Under the pieces are notes generated by a model, which was not told the DNA's origin, did no database searches, and was given only the letters and a program-made list of their open reading frames with translations. Shown here in pieces: positions 52,678 through 62,592 of a stretch of DNA of 64,000 nt. The first letter of the stretch is position 1. The number at the start of each line of letters is the position of its first letter. A program made the translations under genes and the position numbers. The stretch comes from an uncultured Lachnospiraceae bacterium. GTDB lineage: Bacteria; Bacillota; Clostridia; Lachnospirales; Lachnospiraceae. Where the stretch lies: assembly GCA_910588825.1 (NCBI GenBank), contig CAJURF010000006.1, positions 1 through 64,000 on the forward strand, read 5' to 3'.

Positions 52678-53202
52678 TTATAATTCCACAATTTTGCCTT
52701 CTTTTTCGCTGTATTTGCAGAATTTTCCATTCTCCGAGATGAACGGTACATATGTATTATGTTTTACATCTTTTACGTATACAACATTTGTGGCAATCAT
52801 CTTTACCAGAGAAAAACGCTCGCTCAGACTGGAGATCCACTGATATGTCTTCTCTTTGGAAGAAGACGCCATCACCAGACTGTAACCGCCGCCCTCAGAT
52901 TCTTTCAGATTAAAATAAACCTTTTCCTTCTTGCCAGTCGCCGCAAAAAGCTGGCTGAATACATAGGACGAAAAATTCTTCTTTACAAAATCGCGGAAAG
53001 AATCTTTGTCATAGGTAATCCCGCTCACTGCATCCTGAATCTTATCACCCCGGTCAATACGAATCCGAAGCACTTTCAAAACTTCCACTGACCAGTTTAA
53101 AAATGATATGGTGGTATAGTCCATAGATTCAAGTAAAGTACTGATTAATTCTTTACTCAAAATGCTGGAAGTCTTGGCTTCTTCCAATAATTGATCTCTC
53201 AT
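52678..53202 (-). CDS. Hypothetical protein
   Basis: A 174-residue soluble protein that I do not recognise. Predicted helical N-terminus (MRDQLLEEAKTSSILSKELI) and mixed C-terminus with VYFNLKESEGGGYSLVMAS. No signal peptide or membrane segment. The ATG at 53202 follows AAGGAGAG, preferred over a GTG six codons upstream. It lies 91 bp after the DeoR gene on the same strand and could be the operon's end or separate. Confidence 0.6.
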   Translation of the reverse strand: MRDQLLEEAKTSSILSKELISTLLESMDYTTISFLNWSVEVLKVLRIRIDRGDKIQDAVSGITYDKDSFRDFVKKNFSSYVFSQLFAATGKKEKVYFNLKESEGGGYSLVMASSSKEKTYQWISSLSERFSLVKMIATNVVYVKDVKHNTYVPFISENGKFCKYSEKEGKIVEL

Positions 53203-53293
53203 TACAGCTCTCTCCTTCACTTTACACGTTATTTGTTTATAATAATATTATCTCAGTCTGCTTGATTTCTGTCAATACTTTAGATAAAAAAAG

Positions 53294-54058
53294 TCAGCCT
53301 TCTTTTTTGGCCAGCAAAACATCTACTTTATTCTGGAGTTCTTTTATATCTTCAGGAGCTGCATGTTCGTCCATGATGACCCCTGTAATCTCTGACCAGT
53401 CAGCAAATTTAGCAATCGCACGGATATGTAATTTGGAATGGTCAGCCAGCACATACGTCCTCTGGGCATTTTTTATCATTTCCTGTTTGACCTCAGCTTC
53501 GGGAAAGTTTTCCACACACGGTCCGTCCGTACCTAGAAAACCGCTGCTTCCCACAAAGGCAATTTCCGCATTGATTCTGCTGATGCAGTAATGGGCAAAT
53601 GGACCTGTGGCAGCGCCGCTCACCGGCCGGACTTCTCCTCCGATAGAAATCACCCGGATATCATTGGCATTCATCAATTCTACAATAGGTGTGAAATTAG
53701 TGGCCACCATAATATCTTTCCGCATAATCAACTGGCTGGCCAGTTGGAAATTCGTGCTTCCCGCATCTATGAATATCACACTGTTTTCTGGTATCATTGC
53801 CGCAGCCAGACGGGCGATACACTGTTTTTCTTTCACATCACGTTTTGACTTTCTCGCGTAGGCGCTGGCGCTGGATTCTCTCAGAATTTCTGCAGACCCA
53901 TTATTTTTCTTGATTAACCGTTTGGATTCCAGCTCCAGAAGGTCCTTGCGGATGGTTTCCGTACTCACCGAAAAAATTTTCGCCAGCTCTCCCACTCTTA
54001 CATGTCCCTTTTGAACCAGAATGTTGATAATTTCCTGATGTCTTTCAGCTGCATTCAT
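53294..54058 (-). CDS. DeoR-family sugar-operon repressor
   Basis: A 254-residue regulator. The N-terminal DeoR helix-turn-helix has RHQEIINILVQKGHVRVGEL and IFSVSTETIRKDLLELESK (about 5-50). The C-terminal sugar-phosphate sensing domain has FIDAGSTNFQLASQL and VISIGGEVRPVSGAATGPFA. The start at 54058 has AAGGAA at nine bases. It is the last gene of the carbohydrate operon and also has its own promoter (54111-54139). It is the prime candidate to bind the palindrome at 63697-63720. The effector is probably a phosphorylated pathway intermediate. Confidence 0.88.
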   Translation of the reverse strand: MNAAERHQEIINILVQKGHVRVGELAKIFSVSTETIRKDLLELESKRLIKKNNGSAEILRESSASAYARKSKRDVKEKQCIARLAAAMIPENSVIFIDAGSTNFQLASQLIMRKDIMVATNFTPIVELMNANDIRVISIGGEVRPVSGAATGPFAHYCISRINAEIAFVGSSGFLGTDGPCVENFPEAEVKQEMIKNAQRTYVLADHSKLHIRAIAKFADWSEITGVIMDEHAAPEDIKELQNKVDVLLAKKEG

Positions 54059-54110
54059 CTTCTTCATTTCCTTTACTATTCCGCATTTTGACGCTCTAAT
54101 CATTAAATGG

Positions 54111-54139
54111 ATTATAACAGAAAATGGCTCTATTTTAAA
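54111..54139 (-). promoter_or_regulatory. Predicted promoter of the DeoR gene
   Basis: Minus-strand TTTAAA (54139-54134) and TATAAT (54116-54111) 17 bp apart, in the 107-bp gap before the repressor. It allows basal repressor synthesis when the operon is off. Confidence 0.5.
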
Positions 54140-54165
54140 TAATCAAGGAGAGAATTTTGAAACGG

Positions 54166-55224
54166 CTATTTATCGTAAATGACCACTATTTTTTTTGCTG
54201 CTCCCCCCTTTTCTAAATATTCAAAAGTTTCGGGTAATTTTGAAAATGGTATTTTATGAGATATAAAGCTGGAGGGTTTCAACTTTCCCTCCTGTACCCA
54301 TTTTACAATCTGTAAAAAAGCCCTGGCCTGTTTTTCTTTAACTGGCACATGCAGAAAACACAGGGTCCAGTTCTGCGGCCCGTGCTCCCATGACAGATTC
54401 ATACTTTTTTCCGGACAGATTCCATAAACACAGATCTGGCCGTTTTCTTTCAGAAAGTACATTGCTTCATTGATCATATTATTGATACCAGCTGCATCCA
54501 GCACGTAGTCAACGCCTTTTGGATAAGCCTTCCGGATACTTTCCGAAACAGTTTCCAGACTGCCATTCACAAACATTCTGGCCCCTGCCTGCAAAGCGGC
54601 CTCCCGTTTTTCTTCCTGTATATCCACTGAGATAATGTGCTGTATTCCTTTCAAACGCATCAGCTGAATAAAGCTCAGTCCAACTGGTCCGGCGCCATAG
54701 ACTGCAATTTTGTCCTTTTCACTGAAACCAAACTGTTCAATTGCCGCCAGCACTTCACTGAAAGTGATCATCATGACCCCGTCGGCCGGGTCAATATCTT
54801 TTGGCAGTACCTGCTGTGTCAGATAGGCATCCCAGAATGACGGATGCCCCGGACCTTTTCCCGCCTGGGCCATTGCCTCATAATCTCTTGCCACCGTATA
54901 CTCGGAATAGCCGCTCCATGCGGAGTAATATCCGGCATACCGGCCTCTTTCATCGGTTTCAAGAAAAGGAACCATGACACGATCCCCCAGTTTAAATCGT
55001 CTGACATTTTTTCCCACCTGAATCACTTCTCCCACCGCCTCATGTCCCAGAAGACAGGGATATTGTGTGATTCCTTTAAACTCTCCGCGAAGGATCTTCC
55101 GGTCGGTTCCACTGCAGATACCGCTGGCCAGTGTTTTGGTTAAAACACAGTCATCGCCGATTTTTGGCATGGGAATCTCTACAATTTTCAATTGATGATC
55201 TGTGGTAACTGCTAATGACTTCAT
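54166..55224 (-). CDS. Medium-chain zinc dehydrogenase 2 of the sugar operon
   Basis: A 352-residue alcohol/polyol dehydrogenase, likely NAD(P)-dependent. SGICSGTDRKILRGEF (about 31-46) carries the catalytic Cys, GHEAVGEV the zinc His. The Rossmann motif is IAVYGAGPVGLSFIQLM (about 175). The four structural zinc Cys are missing: the region reads VMVPFLETDERGRYAGYYSA instead. The start at 55224 follows AGAGAGG and gives MKSLAVTTDHQLKIVEI; the upstream extension has no dehydrogenase-like sequence. It begins 22 bp after the FGGY kinase gene. Confidence 0.83.
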   Translation of the reverse strand: MKSLAVTTDHQLKIVEIPMPKIGDDCVLTKTLASGICSGTDRKILRGEFKGITQYPCLLGHEAVGEVIQVGKNVRRFKLGDRVMVPFLETDERGRYAGYYSAWSGYSEYTVARDYEAMAQAGKGPGHPSFWDAYLTQQVLPKDIDPADGVMMITFSEVLAAIEQFGFSEKDKIAVYGAGPVGLSFIQLMRLKGIQHIISVDIQEEKREAALQAGARMFVNGSLETVSESIRKAYPKGVDYVLDAAGINNMINEAMYFLKENGQICVYGICPEKSMNLSWEHGPQNWTLCFLHVPVKEKQARAFLQIVKWVQEGKLKPSSFISHKIPFSKLPETFEYLEKGGAAKKIVVIYDK

Positions 55225-55246
55225 AGCATTCCTCTCTCTGATTTTT

Positions 55247-56725
55247 TTATTTATGATGACAGCATTTTTTATATAACTGCCAGTAACGTCTTTTCTTCTG
55301 TTCATAATAAGAGGATACAGGCTCTGCCTGGGGCCGATACTGTATACACTCAGAGTACTTTTTGATCTGCTCATACTCCTGTATCCACCCCAGCGCCTTG
55401 GCGGCAATATAAAATACCCCTCTTGTACCTGCCTGTACATCCTCTGAAACATAGATGGGTTCCCCCAGAATGTCGCTCCGAATCTGAAGCCCTTTTGATG
55501 CACGGGCTCCGCCCCCCGCTGCCAGAATCTGCCCGATGGGAAGGCCGCATGCTTTCATATTATCCAGATTTCTGCGCATATCATAAGCAATTCCCTCCAG
55601 TGCCGCCCTGACAAGCTCTCCCCTTTTTGTTTCCAGGGTAAGCCCGTGAATCACACCCCTGTCATCCATATCCATCTGCGGGGTTCCGGTGCCCGCAAGA
55701 TGGGGCAGAAACAATAGGTCCGTCGTCTCGGGCATTTCCTGCATCATCTGTTCATAGACATTCACACCGCCGGACTTCTCTTGCTGTGTTTCCCCTGTAT
55801 ATAACGCTTCTTTCAGCCTGCTCAATACAATATTCCCTGAAAATAAAACCCCATAGGTTACATATTTATGCTCCACCACATGGGGCGTACAAATCAGATG
55901 CGCTTTCTGCATTTTCTCTGATTGGGTGAATGCATCCAGAACCAGCGTAAAACATTCTGCGGTTCCAAGACCGTAGGCTGCGTCTCCTCCATTTACAGCG
56001 CCCAGTCCCAGCGCCGTGCAGGGCTGGTCATGACCTCCTGCCAGGATTACCGGAGATTTTTTCCAGCCAAAATATTTTACCAGTTCTTCTTTTACCCTAC
56101 CCACTGCCTCTCCCGCTTTTACAACAGGGGGCAGCTTTTCTAATGAAATACCGGCCGCTGTACACAGTTCATCGCTCCATTTTCCCTTTCGCACATCATA
56201 TGCCATACTCCGGGCCGCAAGCGTCTCTTCCGCACACCAGTCCCCACCCAGCTTTTTTTCAATGAACCCTGCCATAAACAGAAACTTTTCTGTCTTGTCA
56301 TAGACTTCTTTCTGATTTCGTTTGATCCACATGAGACGGCTGATGGTATACATGGGATGGGAAATATGTCCTGTGATTTCCGCAATTCTGGAACTGCCAG
56401 CCGCCTGATCCAGTTTCTTCCAATCTTCCTGTGCATTGGCGTTGGTATAGAGAATTGCACGTCTCAAAGCACTTCCCCTGTGGTCTGCACACACAACTGT
56501 CTCGCCAAAGGAAGCCGTACAGACAGCTTCTATCTCCGGATACCCTTTCGTGCAGACGCCAATTGCTTCCCGCATTCTGGACCAGACGCCTTCTGCATCC
56601 AGGCTTCCATCTGTATGCAGATTGAGATATTCTCTGTACGCGCTGGCACAGACACTTCCCTTTTCATTATATATACTGGCTTTACAGCCTGTGGTACCAA
56701 TGTCAAGTCCTAAGATAAAATGCAT
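55247..56725 (-). CDS. FGGY-family carbohydrate kinase
   Basis: A 492-residue sugar kinase in the xylulokinase/gluconokinase class. The N-terminal phosphate-binding motif is LGLDIGTTGCKASIYNEKG (about 4-22). ILAGGHDQPCTALGLGAV lies near 228 and LAAGGGARASKGLQIRSD near 400, both FGGY signatures with a catalytic Asp in GHDQ. It acts in the cytoplasm to phosphorylate a ketose, polyol or sugar acid. It lies 10 bp after the aldolase, and the next dehydrogenase follows by 22 bp. Substrate is not decided by sequence. Confidence 0.88.
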   Translation of the reverse strand: MHFILGLDIGTTGCKASIYNEKGSVCASAYREYLNLHTDGSLDAEGVWSRMREAIGVCTKGYPEIEAVCTASFGETVVCADHRGSALRRAILYTNANAQEDWKKLDQAAGSSRIAEITGHISHPMYTISRLMWIKRNQKEVYDKTEKFLFMAGFIEKKLGGDWCAEETLAARSMAYDVRKGKWSDELCTAAGISLEKLPPVVKAGEAVGRVKEELVKYFGWKKSPVILAGGHDQPCTALGLGAVNGGDAAYGLGTAECFTLVLDAFTQSEKMQKAHLICTPHVVEHKYVTYGVLFSGNIVLSRLKEALYTGETQQEKSGGVNVYEQMMQEMPETTDLLFLPHLAGTGTPQMDMDDRGVIHGLTLETKRGELVRAALEGIAYDMRRNLDNMKACGLPIGQILAAGGGARASKGLQIRSDILGEPIYVSEDVQAGTRGVFYIAAKALGWIQEYEQIKKYSECIQYRPQAEPVSSYYEQKKRRYWQLYKKCCHHK

Positions 56726-56735
56726 AGAACCACCT

Positions 56736-57626
56736 TTAATTTCCTTTCCTGCGTTCCGAAATCAACTTTTCTGAGAAAATACAGATAGCATGTTCCACAT
56801 CTTTTTCAATAGCTTCCCGTCCCCAGTTACTGATTTCATGAAAATAAATGGGTGTGGTCACATGTTTCAGCTGCTTTTCCACATAGTCTGCTCCGGCTTT
56901 TGCCATATAAGTATAATAATTGATTTTGCGCACACCATTCTCGATAGATTTTCTAAAATCTTCAGGACTCACCCCGGACCCTCCATGCATGACCACCGGA
57001 ACTTCTGCCATTCTATGTACATCGGCTACTATGTCCATACGCAGATTAGGTTCTGAGACGTAAAAGCCGTGGGTGGTTCCAAAAGAGCAGGCCAGTGCGT
57101 CAATCCCGGTGAGATTGACGAACTCTTTGGCCTGTACGGGATTTGTATATGTTTTATTAAGCTGATCGTTATCTTTTGCATCTTTATAAATGGTATTACG
57201 CCTGCCCATGCTTCCCAGTTCCCCTTCAATGGATGCATCGAATGCATGGGCAAGTTTGGCATACTTTTTTGTCTCCTCCACGTTTTTCTCAAAGGGCAGT
57301 GAGGAGCCGTCAAACATAATTGCGGTAAAACCAAGCCGCAGTGCCTTCAAAATATAATCCCAGCTCTCCCCGTGGTCTAACTGTACGCAGACAGGAACTT
57401 TTGCACGTTTTGCGTATTCTATCATGATGGGCCCGATATCCACAATGGGAATCACCTTTTCATGTACCTCTGCGTGCTGGATAATCACAGGTGTCTTCAA
57501 ATTCTCGGCCGCCTGGATCACTGCCATGACACTTTCCAGATTCGGTGTGTTAAACGCTCCCACTGCATAGGCGCCCTTCTCTGCCCCGTCCATGATTTCT
57601 TTCAGATTTACCAACATAGTCAACAT
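56736..57626 (-). CDS. Class II ketose-bisphosphate aldolase
   Basis: A 296-residue zinc aldolase of the FbaA/GatY family. VPVCVQLDHGESWDYILKAL (about 75-94) carries the catalytic Asp and first zinc His. FDGSSLPFEKNVEETK and IEGELGSMG (Glu) follow. Later zinc His and phosphate site are in CSFGTTHGFY and VVMHGGSGVS. It would cleave a ketose bisphosphate or related phosphate to dihydroxyacetone phosphate plus an aldehyde. The PfkB kinase at the window's right edge would fit as the producer of the bisphosphate. ATG choices at 57626 or 57617 are unresolved. Confidence 0.87.
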   Translation of the reverse strand: MLTMLVNLKEIMDGAEKGAYAVGAFNTPNLESVMAVIQAAENLKTPVIIQHAEVHEKVIPIVDIGPIMIEYAKRAKVPVCVQLDHGESWDYILKALRLGFTAIMFDGSSLPFEKNVEETKKYAKLAHAFDASIEGELGSMGRRNTIYKDAKDNDQLNKTYTNPVQAKEFVNLTGIDALACSFGTTHGFYVSEPNLRMDIVADVHRMAEVPVVMHGGSGVSPEDFRKSIENGVRKINYYTYMAKAGADYVEKQLKHVTTPIYFHEISNWGREAIEKDVEHAICIFSEKLISERRKGN

Positions 57627-57637
57627 CTGCCTTTCTT

Positions 57638-58702
57638 TTACGGAATCAACATAACTTTATACGCATCCAGGTCTTTCTCTGCTGTTTCAAAAGCCTCTTT
57701 CCAATCTTCCAGTGCATAAGTATGTGATATCAGCCCTTCTGTGCGAATGGTTTGATTCATGATTCCTTTGATGACAGGACCATAACAGTAAGGACCTAAA
57801 TGTGAGCCGTTAATTGTGATTTCCCTGCCGTCGCCAATCTCATTCCAGTCCACAGTAATTTCATCCGGGAACACCCCAAACTGTACATAAGTTCCCTGGA
57901 AACGGATTGCGCTCATACCTTGTTTCACACTTTTTTCACTGCCAGAAGCCTCAATATACACATCGCACCCATAGCCGTCTGTCAGTTCTCTGATTTTGGA
58001 TACCACATCCTCTTCCAATGGATTCATAACCAGATTGGCGCCGTACTGCGCCCCCTTATCCAAACGCCCCTGTCTGAGATCCAGCCCAATCAGAAGTTTT
58101 GGCTGTAAATTTCTCGCAATGCTGACCATCCCCAGACCGATGGCTCCCAGACCGCTGATTACAACCACGTCATTATGTCCAATATTTCCTCTCTCCACAG
58201 CATGCATGGCACACGCCATAGGTTCAATGAGGACCGCCTGCTCCACAGTCATCCCTTCCGGCAGAACATGGTGTATCCCGTCTTTGTGAAATTTCATATA
58301 CTCTGCCATGCCCCCTGCTGTCTCCTGGCGGAATCCGTAAATATAATGCCTGTGGCACATATGATAGGCTCCCGCCCGGCAGAAGCGGCATTGCCTGCAG
58401 GGAACAATCTGTTCCGAAACCATCCGGTCTCCCAAACGGATTCCTTTCACATTCTCTCCATACTCCACGACTTTTCCCACAAATTCATGACCGCCTGTCA
58501 CAGGAGCTTCGATATTGCATGTTTCCGGTGAAGTTCCCCACACACGGATTCCTCCATGCAGTGTCTTAATATCTCCGGCACAGATACCGCATCCTTCTAC
58601 TTGAATCAGTATCTCATCCGGGCCGATTTGAGGAATGGGTATCTCTTCTACCCTGAAATCATAAGGCGCATGCATCCGCAAAGCTTTCATTGTTCCTTTC
58701 AT
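57638..58702 (-). CDS. Medium-chain zinc dehydrogenase 1 of the sugar operon
   Basis: A 354-residue threonine/sorbitol-type dehydrogenase. It has GCGICAGDIKTLHGG (about 37-51) for the catalytic zinc, GGHEFVGKV, and four structural Cys in CRQCRFCRAGAYHMC (about 106-120). The Rossmann motif is VVISGLGAIGLGMVSIA (about 184). The start at 58702 follows AGGAGG. A complete set of zinc ligands contrasts with dehydrogenase 2, so the pair may run two different oxidation steps. It begins 19 bp after the permease gene. Confidence 0.85.
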   Translation of the reverse strand: MKGTMKALRMHAPYDFRVEEIPIPQIGPDEILIQVEGCGICAGDIKTLHGGIRVWGTSPETCNIEAPVTGGHEFVGKVVEYGENVKGIRLGDRMVSEQIVPCRQCRFCRAGAYHMCHRHYIYGFRQETAGGMAEYMKFHKDGIHHVLPEGMTVEQAVLIEPMACAMHAVERGNIGHNDVVVISGLGAIGLGMVSIARNLQPKLLIGLDLRQGRLDKGAQYGANLVMNPLEEDVVSKIRELTDGYGCDVYIEASGSEKSVKQGMSAIRFQGTYVQFGVFPDEITVDWNEIGDGREITINGSHLGPYCYGPVIKGIMNQTIRTEGLISHTYALEDWKEAFETAEKDLDAYKVMLIP

Positions 58703-58721
58703 ATCCAAAACCTCCTGTACT

Positions 58722-59690
58722 TTAGTGTTGTCTGATCCTGCTGGTTCCCTGCTGAAGAAGCACCGCAAGAATGATAATAATACCTTTGATAATATCCTGT
58801 GGGTATGAGGGCACAGAGAGCAGATTCATAATATTTCCGATCATTGCCAGCACCAGCACACCCACCACCGTTTTCACGGAGGAACCCTGGCCTCCGCTGA
58901 GACTGGCACCTCCGATTACACAGGCCGCAATACAATCCAGTTCCATTCCCTGGCCTGCCGCGCCGGAGCCAATCCCTGTTCTTGATGTGGCAATTACACC
59001 GCCCAGTGCAGAGCAGAAACCGGAAATGGCATACACGGAAATTACATGCTGCATCACCGGAATGCCTGCCAGATGAACGGCTTCTTCGTTGCTGCCGATC
59101 ATAATAACTTTCCTTCCATATGCCGTTTTATTCAGGAAAAAACTGCTGAGAGCCACCACCAGTATGGCAATTACCGTCAGCCAAGTGAGAAATGGCAGTA
59201 CTTTGGCAGTGCCCAGCTGGCTGATGGTGCCTGCCGGCGTATTAATGGGTGTGCCGTGTGAGATCATATAAGCCGCCCCTCTGCATATGGTCATCATGGC
59301 AAGGCTGGCTACGAAAGCCGCAATTTTCGTCCTGGCCACCAGAAATCCGGTGAAAAGGCCGCACAGGGTTCCCAGAAGCAGTGTCACTGCCACAGATAAA
59401 ATAATCGGAAGTTTCCACTCCACCATAGCATAAGCCGTAAATACACTGCCAAAAGCCATGACAGATCCCACCGAAAGGTCAATCCCCCCGGTTAAAATCA
59501 CAAACAGCATACCAATTGAAACAATCACAGTTCCCGCATACTGCTGGCATATATTTACAAGATTGGCCATTGTCAGAAAATATTCCGATGCTGCGCTGCA
59601 GATAATGAATAATAATAAAAGAATAAAGTACGTATTGTTTGTCAATATAAAATCCAGAAGTTTTTGATAATTCTTTTTTTCTTTTTCCAT
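58722..59690 (-). CDS. Sugar ABC transporter permease (RbsC-like)
   Basis: A 322-residue integral membrane protein with about eight to ten hydrophobic segments, of the BPD_transp_2 family. Family hallmarks are ILTGGIDLSVGSVMAFGSV (about 65-83) and CVIGGASLSGGQGSSVKTVV (about 255-274). It starts 4 bp after the ATPase stop. With the ATPase and the binding protein in the same operon it forms a complete importer for a monosaccharide-like substrate. Confidence 0.9.
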   Translation of the reverse strand: MEKEKKNYQKLLDFILTNNTYFILLLLFIICSAASEYFLTMANLVNICQQYAGTVIVSIGMLFVILTGGIDLSVGSVMAFGSVFTAYAMVEWKLPIILSVAVTLLLGTLCGLFTGFLVARTKIAAFVASLAMMTICRGAAYMISHGTPINTPAGTISQLGTAKVLPFLTWLTVIAILVVALSSFFLNKTAYGRKVIMIGSNEEAVHLAGIPVMQHVISVYAISGFCSALGGVIATSRTGIGSGAAGQGMELDCIAACVIGGASLSGGQGSSVKTVVGVLVLAMIGNIMNLLSVPSYPQDIIKGIIIILAVLLQQGTSRIRQH

Positions 59691-59694
59691 ACTG

Positions 59695-61194
59695 CTAGGC
59701 TCCTCCCATTGCCAGTCTGATCAAATTGTTCTCCGAAAATTCATTTTTCATGATTTTCCCTGTGACTTTTCCCTGGCGCATCACAATCACCTGGTCACTC
59801 ATTCCCATCAGTTCCGGCATCTCAGAAGAAATCATAATAATACCGATCCCCTGGGCCGCCAGTTGATTGATACAGTTGTAAATCTCTGTTTTCGCCCCCA
59901 CATCCACACCTCTGGTGGGTTCGTCAAAAATAATACATTTACTCCTTGCCGCCAGCCATTTTGCCAAAGCAACTTTCTGCTGGTTCCCTCCGCTGAGCTG
60001 AGAAACCCTGTCGTACACAGAGGCATATTTTGTATGGATGCCTGCCAAAATTTCTTTTGTGAAATCTTCTTCTTTTCTTTTGCTGAATACCCGGGCGCTG
60101 TTCTGAACCTCCTTCATGGAAGTTATGGTTGTATTCATCTCGATGCTCTGTTCCAATACCAGCCCTTGTTTTTTTCGGTCTTCGGGCACCATACCCAGCC
60201 CCCGCTTTACTGCCTGGAGGGGGTTTTTAAACCGCACTTCTTCCCCAAACCATAAAATTTTTCCCGATTCCACTGGGTCTGCCCCGAAAACTGCTCTCAT
60301 TGTCTCTGTTCTCCCTGCCCCTACCAGGCCATAGAAACCGACCACTTCCCCGGCCCTCACATCAAAACTCACATCCTGGACCCGGCTTCCTGCCCGTAAG
60401 TGCTGTACCTGAAGAATCTTGTCACCCATGACAACTTTATCCCTTTTTGGAAAGATATCTTTCAAATCCCGGCCCACCATAAGATTGATTAACTTCTCTT
60501 TATGGATTTCATCGGTCCGCACCTGCCTGACAAAACAGCCGTCTTTCATCACCGTAATCCGGTCGCACAGGCGGAAAATTTCTTCCAGACGGTGGGATAT
60601 ATAGATAATGCTTACCCCATCCTTTTTTAATTTGACCAGCAGTTCAAATAACTTCTCAATTTCACGGAAAGTCAGAACTGCTGTGGGCTCATCCAGAATC
60701 AGCACTTTCACATCCTGGGACAAGGACTTGCAGATTTCTACCACCTGCTGATAAGCAACACTTAAGGTTCCCACCTTCGCGGCCGGGTCAATGTCCCCAA
60801 AACCCAGGTTATCCAGTAATTCCTGTGCTGATTTGTTCAGTGTCTTCCAATTGATCAGTTTTCTCCCCGACGTCAGGTTTTCCACAAAAATATTTTCCGC
60901 AACAGTCAGATCCGGTGCAAGCATAAACTCCTGATAAATCGTTGCAATTCCAAGCTTATGTGCATCTCTAGGATTTTGTATTTCTGTTTTCTTTCCATCT
61001 ATCCATATTTCGCCTGCATCTTTTCTGATTGCTCCCGCCAATATTTTCATCAGCGTTGACTTTCCTGCGCCGTTTTCCCCAATCAATGCATGGATTTCAC
61101 CTGCGCACACCTGCAGACTGGCCCCTTTAAGTGCGTGCACCCCTGCAAAGCGTTTTTGTATATCTGTCATTTTGATACGATATAATTGTTCCAT
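59695..61194 (-). CDS. Sugar ABC transporter ATPase, two-domain (RbsA-like)
   Basis: A 499-residue tandem ATPase. Domain 1 has Walker A GENGAGKST, signature-like LSVAYQQVVEICKSLSQDV and Walker B ILDEPTAVLT. Domain 2 has a degenerate Walker A GLVGAGRTE, signature LSGGNQQKVALAKWL and Walker B IIFDEPTRGVDVG, the RbsA/XylG pattern. The start at 61194 follows GGAGG; a longer frame upstream is not family-like. The 213-bp gap to the binding-protein gene holds no gene but contains short CCGG-rich stem-loops, a common place for a hairpin that favours binding-protein expression. Confidence 0.9.
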   Translation of the reverse strand: MEQLYRIKMTDIQKRFAGVHALKGASLQVCAGEIHALIGENGAGKSTLMKILAGAIRKDAGEIWIDGKKTEIQNPRDAHKLGIATIYQEFMLAPDLTVAENIFVENLTSGRKLINWKTLNKSAQELLDNLGFGDIDPAAKVGTLSVAYQQVVEICKSLSQDVKVLILDEPTAVLTFREIEKLFELLVKLKKDGVSIIYISHRLEEIFRLCDRITVMKDGCFVRQVRTDEIHKEKLINLMVGRDLKDIFPKRDKVVMGDKILQVQHLRAGSRVQDVSFDVRAGEVVGFYGLVGAGRTETMRAVFGADPVESGKILWFGEEVRFKNPLQAVKRGLGMVPEDRKKQGLVLEQSIEMNTTITSMKEVQNSARVFSKRKEEDFTKEILAGIHTKYASVYDRVSQLSGGNQQKVALAKWLAARSKCIIFDEPTRGVDVGAKTEIYNCINQLAAQGIGIIMISSEMPELMGMSDQVIVMRQGKVTGKIMKNEFSENNLIRLAMGGA

Positions 61195-61407
61195 ATTTCC
61201 TCCATCTGCGCGGTAAAAAACTATATAAAAATAACCTGCACCATTTGCTTGTCCTTTTCTCCGACAGCACATAGCAAAAATCTTGGATGTACCCCGGTAC
61301 ACCTCCGGTTTTTGCCATGCACTTTCGGGGCAAAATTCTGCGCAGCCGCTGCAGGTTATATACATACATTTCCTAAAAATACGCTTTCAAACCGGATGGA
61401 GCACATG

Positions 61408-62568
61408 TTAAAATGCGGAATCCGGATCGTAATATTCATCTACATTGTCAATATTAATGCACGCAGGATTCGTCAGAGTGATTCTGTCATAGCTGTCCGG
61501 ATCGGCTCCTTCTGCAAGAATTTCGCGGGCAATTTCTACAGCCGCTTCCGCAGTAGCCCCAGGCTGATTGTTTCCGGTACATGCATAGTTTGTACCCTTC
61601 TTTATCAGTTCCAGAGCCTCTTTCTGTCCATCTGCATCTGCCGCCAGGACCACCTGTTCAGACAGTCCTGCATTTTCAATGGCTGTCATAGCGCCCAGTA
61701 TCATGGCATCATTTTCGCCAAACATCAGATTCATATCCGGATTGGCAACCACCAGATCTTCCGCCGCATCCAGTCCGCCGTTTGACGTATAGGACCCCCA
61801 TCCAATGCCGCCTACTTTGAACCTGGCATCATCATTTACTGCGGAACCTTTTTCAATGACCTCTTTTTCCATAGCCGTACCTAGTTCTACCGCCTCATCC
61901 TCTGAAAGGGATAACCGTTCCATCAACACCCCGGCAATAAATCCCATACGCCGTTCCCTGGCTGCTTCCAGGTCTTTTTGTCCGCCCATGCAGACAGAAT
62001 TAATCCATTCATCTTTTTCAAAGCGGTTGGCCGCCGTCCAGCTTCCACACAACAGCCCGTTTTTCACATTACTGGGATATACGATTGACACCACATTTGC
62101 ACTGTCTCCGCATGAATTATCCACACAGATTACCGGTATTCCCGCATCGGCCGCTCTGTTGATGGCTTCCACACATCCTTCTGTTTCATAGGGGTCTATG
62201 ATAATCAAATCGTATCCCTGGCTGATAAAGGAGTCCATATTCTCCGATTCTTTCATGGTATCTGAATCTGCATTTAACACAGCTGCCTCCCATCCGTAAT
62301 CCTCTATTCTGGAAGTAAATTCATCCGCCAGCGTTACAAAAAAACCACTGTCCAGTGTTTTCATCTGAATTCCGATTCTAAATTTTTCATCTCCTGAATC
62401 GGATTTATCTGCCGTCTGCGTATCATCTGTTTTGGGGTCTGCCGTTTCTGATGACTCCTGCTTCTTAGTTTCTGAACTTTTGTCCTGTGTTGATGTACTG
62501 CACCCAGCGGTAGAAAACGCCATCATCCCCGCACACAAAACTGCCATTATCTTTTTTAAGTTCTTCAT
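61408..62568 (-). CDS. Sugar ABC transporter substrate-binding lipoprotein (RbsB-like)
   Basis: A 386-residue binding protein. The lipoprotein signal peptide ends in the lipobox STAGCSTSTQD (Cys at about 23). A Ser/Asp/Lys linker follows. The periplasmic-binding fold has FRIGIQMKTLDSGFFVTLAD, DLIIIDPYETEGC and IPVICVDNSCGDSANVV, as in RbsB. The late hinge region has NLMFGENDAMILGAMTAI and VVLAADADGQKEALELIKKG. It is anchored to the outer face of the membrane and hands substrate to the RbsC-like permease. The mature region has no feature that reveals the sugar. Confidence 0.9.
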   Translation of the reverse strand: MKNLKKIMAVLCAGMMAFSTAGCSTSTQDKSSETKKQESSETADPKTDDTQTADKSDSGDEKFRIGIQMKTLDSGFFVTLADEFTSRIEDYGWEAAVLNADSDTMKESENMDSFISQGYDLIIIDPYETEGCVEAINRAADAGIPVICVDNSCGDSANVVSIVYPSNVKNGLLCGSWTAANRFEKDEWINSVCMGGQKDLEAARERRMGFIAGVLMERLSLSEDEAVELGTAMEKEVIEKGSAVNDDARFKVGGIGWGSYTSNGGLDAAEDLVVANPDMNLMFGENDAMILGAMTAIENAGLSEQVVLAADADGQKEALELIKKGTNYACTGNNQPGATAEAAVEIAREILAEGADPDSYDRITLTNPACINIDNVDEYYDPDSAF

Positions 62569-62592
62569 AAATTTTTTCCTCCTGTATTCTTT

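Noticed and set aside
55225-55503. Upstream extension of the second sugar-operon dehydrogenase
   Set aside because: The added residues overlap the FGGY kinase end in another frame and do not resemble dehydrogenases; ATG at 55224 has a ribosome site.
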